64,000 bases of DNA from contig NC_030827.1 of the NCBI RefSeq assembly GCF_001704415.2, forward strand, positions 44,086,271 to 44,150,270, given 5' to 3'. Position 1 is the first letter of the stretch, and every line of letters begins with the position of its first letter. Positions 59,306-64,000 of this stretch are shown here, in pieces. The DNA comes from Capra hircus (lineage: Eukaryota; Chordata; Mammalia; Artiodactyla; Bovidae). The notes below the pieces were generated by a model. It ran no database searches, was not told the origin of the DNA, and saw nothing but the letters and a program-made list of their open reading frames with translations. The position numbers and the translations under genes are program-made.

Positions 59306-59404
59306 ATGTATTAACTAATTAGGATTAAATATGAAATAATAATGAAATAATAAAAAATAAAAAATATTAGCTAAAATGACAAAATAAAATGAAATTCTAC
59401 CTGA

Positions 59405-59671
59405 ACTAAGTCGCTTCAGTTGTGTCTGACTCTGTGAGACCCCATAGACAGCAGCCCACCAGGCTCCCCGATCCCTGGGATTCTCCAGGCAAGAACACTG
59501 GAGTGGGTTGCCATTTCCTTCCCCAATGCATGAAAAGTGAAAAATGAAAGTGAAGTCACTCAGTTGTGTCCAACTCTTAGCGACCCCATGGGCTGCAGCC
59601 TATCAGGCTCCTCCGTCCATGGGATTTTCCAGGCAAGAGTACTAAAGTGGGTTGTCATTGCCTTCTCCGAT
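59405..59671 (-). mobile_element. BOV-A2 SINE, tail lost
   Basis: Antisense dimer 100 bases after the previous one and in the same orientation, but without the (CTG)n edge. Its flanks differ from those of the other copy, so it is an independent insertion. Confidence 0.92.
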
Positions 59672-60080
59672 CTGAAGACATACACATACATATATAATTA
59701 TTTCATGATTCAAGTATCATTATATTAGAATTACATCTATAAATTATATTCAGTTTGTTCTATTACTATAAGAATATTATATTAACACATAAATTGTATT
59801 GCAATAATATTATTTGTTGATTCTGAGATTCAGATGTATTAATTTCTTAAAACATTTGCAAACATTTTAATAAAACAGGTTATAGAGAAAATTAGCTGTA
59901 ATTAAACTTCAGGTAGTATAACAGTTACTGAGATTTTTAACAGGTAGTCTCCTAATGTCCCTGAAAAATGAATAATGATGAAAATAAAGCTAATAATATA
60001 ATCAGTAAAAGGAATTTTCATACCTATATTAAAACATAACTGATTAAAATACAACAAAATGATGTTCATTTCAGACCTCA
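59672..60080. other. Unassigned AT-rich stretch
   Basis: No gene or repeat recognised. Confidence 0.5.
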
Positions 60081-60545
60081 CAGCTTTAGGTTAAAAATTG
60101 GAAACATTTAGTGCAGGATGACAGTTTTCTGATTCCTCTTGTGGACAGGGATTTTTGCTTGCTATTCTAGTAAAGAAAGAATGTTGCCCACTATGCTCTT
60201 CTACAAGGATCAAGCTGTTAGTCACTATAGCCAGCCTCCTTTACCTGTGGTATGCCCTGAGGGGAATTCAGGATGGAGACAAACAGGAAGCATTTCATAT
60301 TTTGGATACTGGCCCTAATAGTTAAGCTGCATATCTAAAAAGTAATTTCAATGAGTCTAGACTCTTGCATCTACATCTACATAGAAAAGCACTAAAATTA
60401 TCAACTTGAGAGGTCTGTTCTTTTTGGTTAGCAGGAATCTTTTGCTTTTTTCCCCCACAAAAAACTCCTGGCTCCTCCCTTAACTCTAAGGAACTGCTCC
60501 AAAGAGGTATCTAAAAGGTGTTATGAACTGACTTAGGAAACTGGC
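60081..60545. mobile_element. Possible LTR-derived fragment
   Basis: This block is less AT-rich than its flanks and resembles, from memory, a ruminant LTR-type repeat (for example the segments at 60240-60290 and 60455-60520). No paired LTR ends, polyadenylation signal or target duplication are seen. The class is uncertain. Confidence 0.3.
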
Positions 60546-61525
60546 AGATTAGACAATATAGTCATTGCATATTTGTGGTAATGTGGCCACTCACAAAGCC
60601 ATATTGCCTAACGCTATCACCAAGAGCTCTGATCATATCACTGAGGGGGAGCTATGATTTCATTAATATTATACTTGGTTTTAAGGACTGACCTCCAAAG
60701 GGAGGATTTTAATGCTTCAAAATAGTTTTGATGTATAATTCTCATTTCCCATAATCTGGCTAATGATATCTAAATTATTTGGCAAAATTAAAAAGCATAT
60801 TCTGTTACTCAGTCCTAATTGTGAAATATTTTATGATGAGTAAATGTATCAAAATGGGTTAAAATTAAAGTTTCACTCCTGTCATCTCATAATGAAGTCA
60901 CTTTTTCACTGCCCACACCATTGTTTTCTATTGTGTTCAACTCACAATCAGCAATTGAAGAATCTACTCTGAAGAATTTTTGTGTCAGTTATGGAGATGG
61001 AAAATACATTGGTGGGGGCCTGTGTGTATTTGTGTGGTGGCCATAGGAAAGGAAGATACAATTGGAAAATGTTTTGTCTGGGCAGCATGAACCTCATTTT
61101 ACAGGTAATGAATTTTGCAAGTAAATGCAAACCAAATAGCAAATTATTGGTGTTTAGTTTTAAAATCAAATATCAGTAATTCTGGTTAAAAATAATCTGT
61201 TGTTCCATTGTTAAAAAGTATCATAACTGTTAAAGTACAACATATATACATATGTAATTATGTATGTACACATATGTTTACTTTTTTCTGCTGTGATATG
61301 GCATTAGTTCTACCAAGGAGATCAGAGCTTTTATGTAAGATGCTTTATTGTTAAAGCCAGTGGTTTCTAAAACCTGACTTCTGCTCACATATCAACTCTG
61401 GGAAAAAGTATCATTGGTATTATCCAGGAGTATTTAAGAACTTATTCTCTGAATTCATAGATTTCCTAGAACACCTTTAAATTCTCAATATAATATTGTA
61501 TTTAGAAAACTCTTAGAAGGTTGCA
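60546..61525. other. Unassigned stretch
   Basis: No gene or repeat. Two overlapping short frames at 60948-61169 (minus) and 60982-61179 (plus) are not recognised. Confidence 0.5.
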
Positions 61526-61735
61526 GGGGTTCCCTGGTGGCTCAGCTGGTACAGAATGCACCTGTAATGCATGAGACCTGGGCTCAATCCCTGGATTGGG
61601 AAGATCCCCTGGAAAAGAAAATGGCAACCCACTCTAGTATACTTGCCTGGAAAATCCCATGAACAGAGTAGCCTGGCAAGATACCGGGGCAGCCCATGGG
61701 GTCACAAAGAGTCAGGCATGACTGAGCGACTTCAT
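61526..61735 (+). mobile_element. Bov-tA SINE with 13-bp TSD
   Basis: Sense copy with a clear tRNA-related head (ggttccctggtggctc). ttagaaggttgca at 61513-61525 and ttagaaggtcgca at 61736-61748 are a 13-bp target duplication with one mismatch. Confidence 0.95.
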
Positions 61736-63261
61736 TTAGAAGGTCGCATGAGGTCAGATTTAATGGTTTGCTCTATTATATAGGAGGAAACTAAATGAGT
61801 ACAATTTGGACACATTGGCTTCTAAGTTTAATTTTCTCTCTTAAAATTCCGTGAGATCTGTGCTCATTACTCAACATTCTCATTGCTCTAAAGAAGCTGT
61901 CATTTCAAGAGGAAACCTGTTATAAAAAGATGTCCTAACATTTCCACAGAATTTCTCTGCACCTGAAGCAATATATCACATTTCTTGATTAGTGTGCACC
62001 AGAATAATAACCTGGGATGGTCTCTTGCAGCTTGCATTAATATTATCTGGCCTACATACCTAGAGGTTACTGATCTATTGACTAGCAGTTAATAGCGAGC
62101 TGTAGAATGCTTATTTAATTTCTCAATTTAAATGCCTGGATAATGCTGAGGGCACTGCAGATATATAAACAACATGTTCTTGGCCTTAAGAGGTGTGATT
62201 ATTGCTTAGGATGAGCAATTATTCAAGATATCCTCAGGGGATGTGAGAGGTGACAGATGACACACTGACACTATTTAGATGGAGTCTGCCAGATGGTCAG
62301 AACCTGCAGTGGTGGAATGAGGACAGTATGAAGGGACCTGGGGCAAAACAGTTTTTCTTTAGCAATCTGGTAGCAGCAACATTTGGAATCTGAAAGACCA
62401 GGTCCCAAGGTATAGGAAAAGAACACTGCAAAAGTACATGAGTTAAATATGAGCTGATATTAGACTAATTTCACAATTCAGACTTTCTGATTAAATCATC
62501 ATCTACGGCCGGAGAGATTGTCTGTTTTTACTTCATCCTGATATATTAATAGCAATCAAGTTACAGGTAAATTTTACTTTAAAAAGTGAATTGTTTCTCT
62601 GTGGCTACAGGCAAAAAAAAGAGAGAGAGAGAGAGATAGCTATTGCTCTGGCCACAGTTTCAGCAGTTCTTTAAGGTGTCCTGTCATGAAAATATTTTGC
62701 TCTCTTCACCATCTCTGTATGCTGTTTGCAGCTTGTAGTGCTCAGGACCATTAATTTTTGGTCCAAACAGAACCATTGGTGGATGAGTATACAGGGAAGG
62801 TAAACTACTAATGAGTGTTTGGAGGATAGGAAAGCAAGATTCCCTGCTGGGCTCATTTTTAGTATTTTTTTGGAGAAGCACAACATAATGGTGGGAAAAC
62901 AGTTATTCAAGGGAACTATTAAAAGTTTCCTATCCCAGAAAGATTATGCATCTCAGTTGAAACATAATATTTCTGACATGTTTTAATAGTCAAAAATGTT
63001 AACTTGCTAGATTATAGGAGAGAGAAGCTGTCACTATAATTATGCATCACTATTCTTGAAATTTTTAATTAAATATTTTAATATAATTCAAATATAATGG
63101 AATCCCCTCATGCCAATGCCACGATTACTACAGTTTCATAGTAGTCTTGGAATAGGTAAGTGTCTGACCACCTTTAAATTATTTTTCAAATTGTGTTTCA
63201 CTGTTCTAAGTAAATGACATTGCCAATGAATTTTAAAGTTTACCTGTCAAGTTTGTAAAAT
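61736..63261. other. Unassigned stretch, about 1.5 kb
   Basis: No gene or repeat recognised. A (GA)n run lies at about 62619-62635. Short minus-strand frames at 62671-62910 and 62684-62881 are not recognised. Confidence 0.5.
62615..62637. repeat. (GA)n microsatellite
   Basis: Short A run followed by about eight GA units. Confidence 0.9.
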
Positions 63262-64000
63262 TTCTTTTTTTTAATTATTTTTATTTTTACTTTATTTTAC
63301 TTTACAATACTGTATTGGTTTTGTCATACATTGACAGGAATCCACCATGGGTGTACATGAGTTCCCAAACATGAACCCCCCTCCCACCTCCCACCCCATA
63401 TCATCTGTCTGGATCATCCCCGTGCACCAGCCCCAAGCATCCTGTATCCGGCATCGAACATAGACTGGTGATTCATTTCTTACATGATAGTATACGTGTT
63501 TCAATGCCATTCTCCCAAATCATCCTACCCTCTACCTCTCAGTCCAAAAGTCCGCTCTGCACATCTGTGTCTCTTTTGCTGTCTCACATACAGGGTCATC
63601 ATTACCATCTTTCTAAATTCCATATATATGCGTTAGTATACTGTATTGGTGTTTTTCTTTCTGGCTTACTTCACTCTGTATAATCGGCTCCAGTTTCATC
63701 CACCTCATTAGAAGTGATTCACATGTATTCTTTTTAATGGCTGAGTAATACTCCATTGTGTATATGTACCACAGCTTTCTTATCCATTCATCTGCTGATG
63801 GACATCTAGGTTGCTTCCATGTCCTGGCTATTATAAACAGTGCTGCGATGAACATTGAGGTACATGTGTCTCTTTCAATTCTGGTTTCCTCGGTGTGTAT
63901 GCCCAGCAATGGGATTGCTGAGTCATAAGGCAGCTCTACTTGCAATTTTTTAAGGAATCTCCACACTGTTCTCCATAGTGGCTGTACTAGTTTGCATTCC
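63262..64000 (-). mobile_element. Young ruminant L1 3' end, runs off the window
   Basis: The A-tail appears as a T-rich edge at 63262-63295, followed by the 3' UTR and the ORF2 C-terminus on the minus strand. Sequence is close to the ruminant L1 consensus as I recall it, with an open ORF2 end, so it is the youngest-looking LINE here. The rest of the element lies beyond position 64000. Confidence 0.95.
63613..64000 (-). CDS. L1 ORF2 protein, C-terminal end (partial)
   Basis: ORF2p provides the endonuclease and reverse transcriptase for L1 and SINE mobilisation; only its C-terminal region lies in the window. The frame is open from the window edge to the stop at 63613-63615, about 128 codons, reading CKLVQPLW, then ELPYDSAIPLLGI, the EYYSAIKKN block and the ILTHIYGI end. 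An ATG start is not expected here because the frame continues out of the window. Whether the whole element is intact cannot be seen. Confidence 0.85.
   Translation of the reverse strand, partial: ECKLVQPLWRTVWRFLKKLQVELPYDSAIPLLGIHTEETRIERDTCTSMFIAALFIIARTWKQPRCPSADEWIRKLWYIYTMEYYSAIKKNTCESLLMRWMKLEPIIQSEVSQKEKHQYSILTHIYGI

Overview
This 64 kb window is mammalian nuclear DNA from a ruminant, almost certainly a bovid. The evidence is the repeat content: many copies of the RTE-type LINE BovB, the dimeric BovB-derived SINE BOV-A2 with its (AGC)n tail, the tRNA-headed SINE Bov-tA, a CHR-2-type tRNA SINE, and 3' ends of the ruminant L1. I could not separate cattle, bison, yak, buffalo, sheep or goat. 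No host protein-coding exon, tRNA, rRNA or CRISPR array could be supported. The window reads as an AT-rich, gene-poor intergenic or intronic stretch, and nearly all long ORFs are remnants of LINE proteins or SINE translations. Classifications are by eye against remembered repeat families, so boundaries are approximate unless a target-site duplication (TSD) is stated.

Layout. 1-9 kb: an old L1 (minus) cut by a Bov-tA, a tandem BOV-A2 pair sharing a triplicated 10-bp target site, three BovB fragments, and an old L1 holding a BOV-A2 with a 12-bp TSD. 9-18 kb: a ruminant L1 tail, a relic MER5A-like hAT element, a BovB with a TTTA expansion, MIR remnants and a possible ERV fragment. 18.4-22.1 kb: the most complex locus, a BovB holding a Bov-tA and an LTR; the LTR holds a BOV-A2, which holds an L1 tail and an inverted copy of part of the surrounding BovB. 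24-29.5 kb: a CHR-2 SINE split by BOV-A2 and a minus-strand BovB with a long open reverse transcriptase (RT) frame. 31.7-36.5 kb: a compound microsatellite, an L2-like LINE split by an internally deleted BovB with a 12-bp TSD, and a minus-strand LTR. 38-43.8 kb: BovB, Bov-tA and L1 fragments. 43.8-52.6 kb: mostly unassigned, but with a striking 82-bp-arm inverted repeat near 50.0 kb. 52.6-56 kb: an internally deleted BovB and an L1 ORF2 segment with two head-on Bov-tA copies and a 45-base G run. 58.5-64 kb: SINEs, a split BovB fragment, and the 3' end of a young minus-strand L1 running off the window.

There are no interacting host genes to describe. What is readable is the history of retrotransposition. 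BovB and L1 supply the RT/endonuclease machinery, the SINEs are their presumed dependants, and TSDs and nesting give relative ages. The strongest candidates for something not explained by standard repeats are the 49,939-50,122 hairpin, the inverted BovB duplication at 21,070/21,844, and the G45 run at 55,525.
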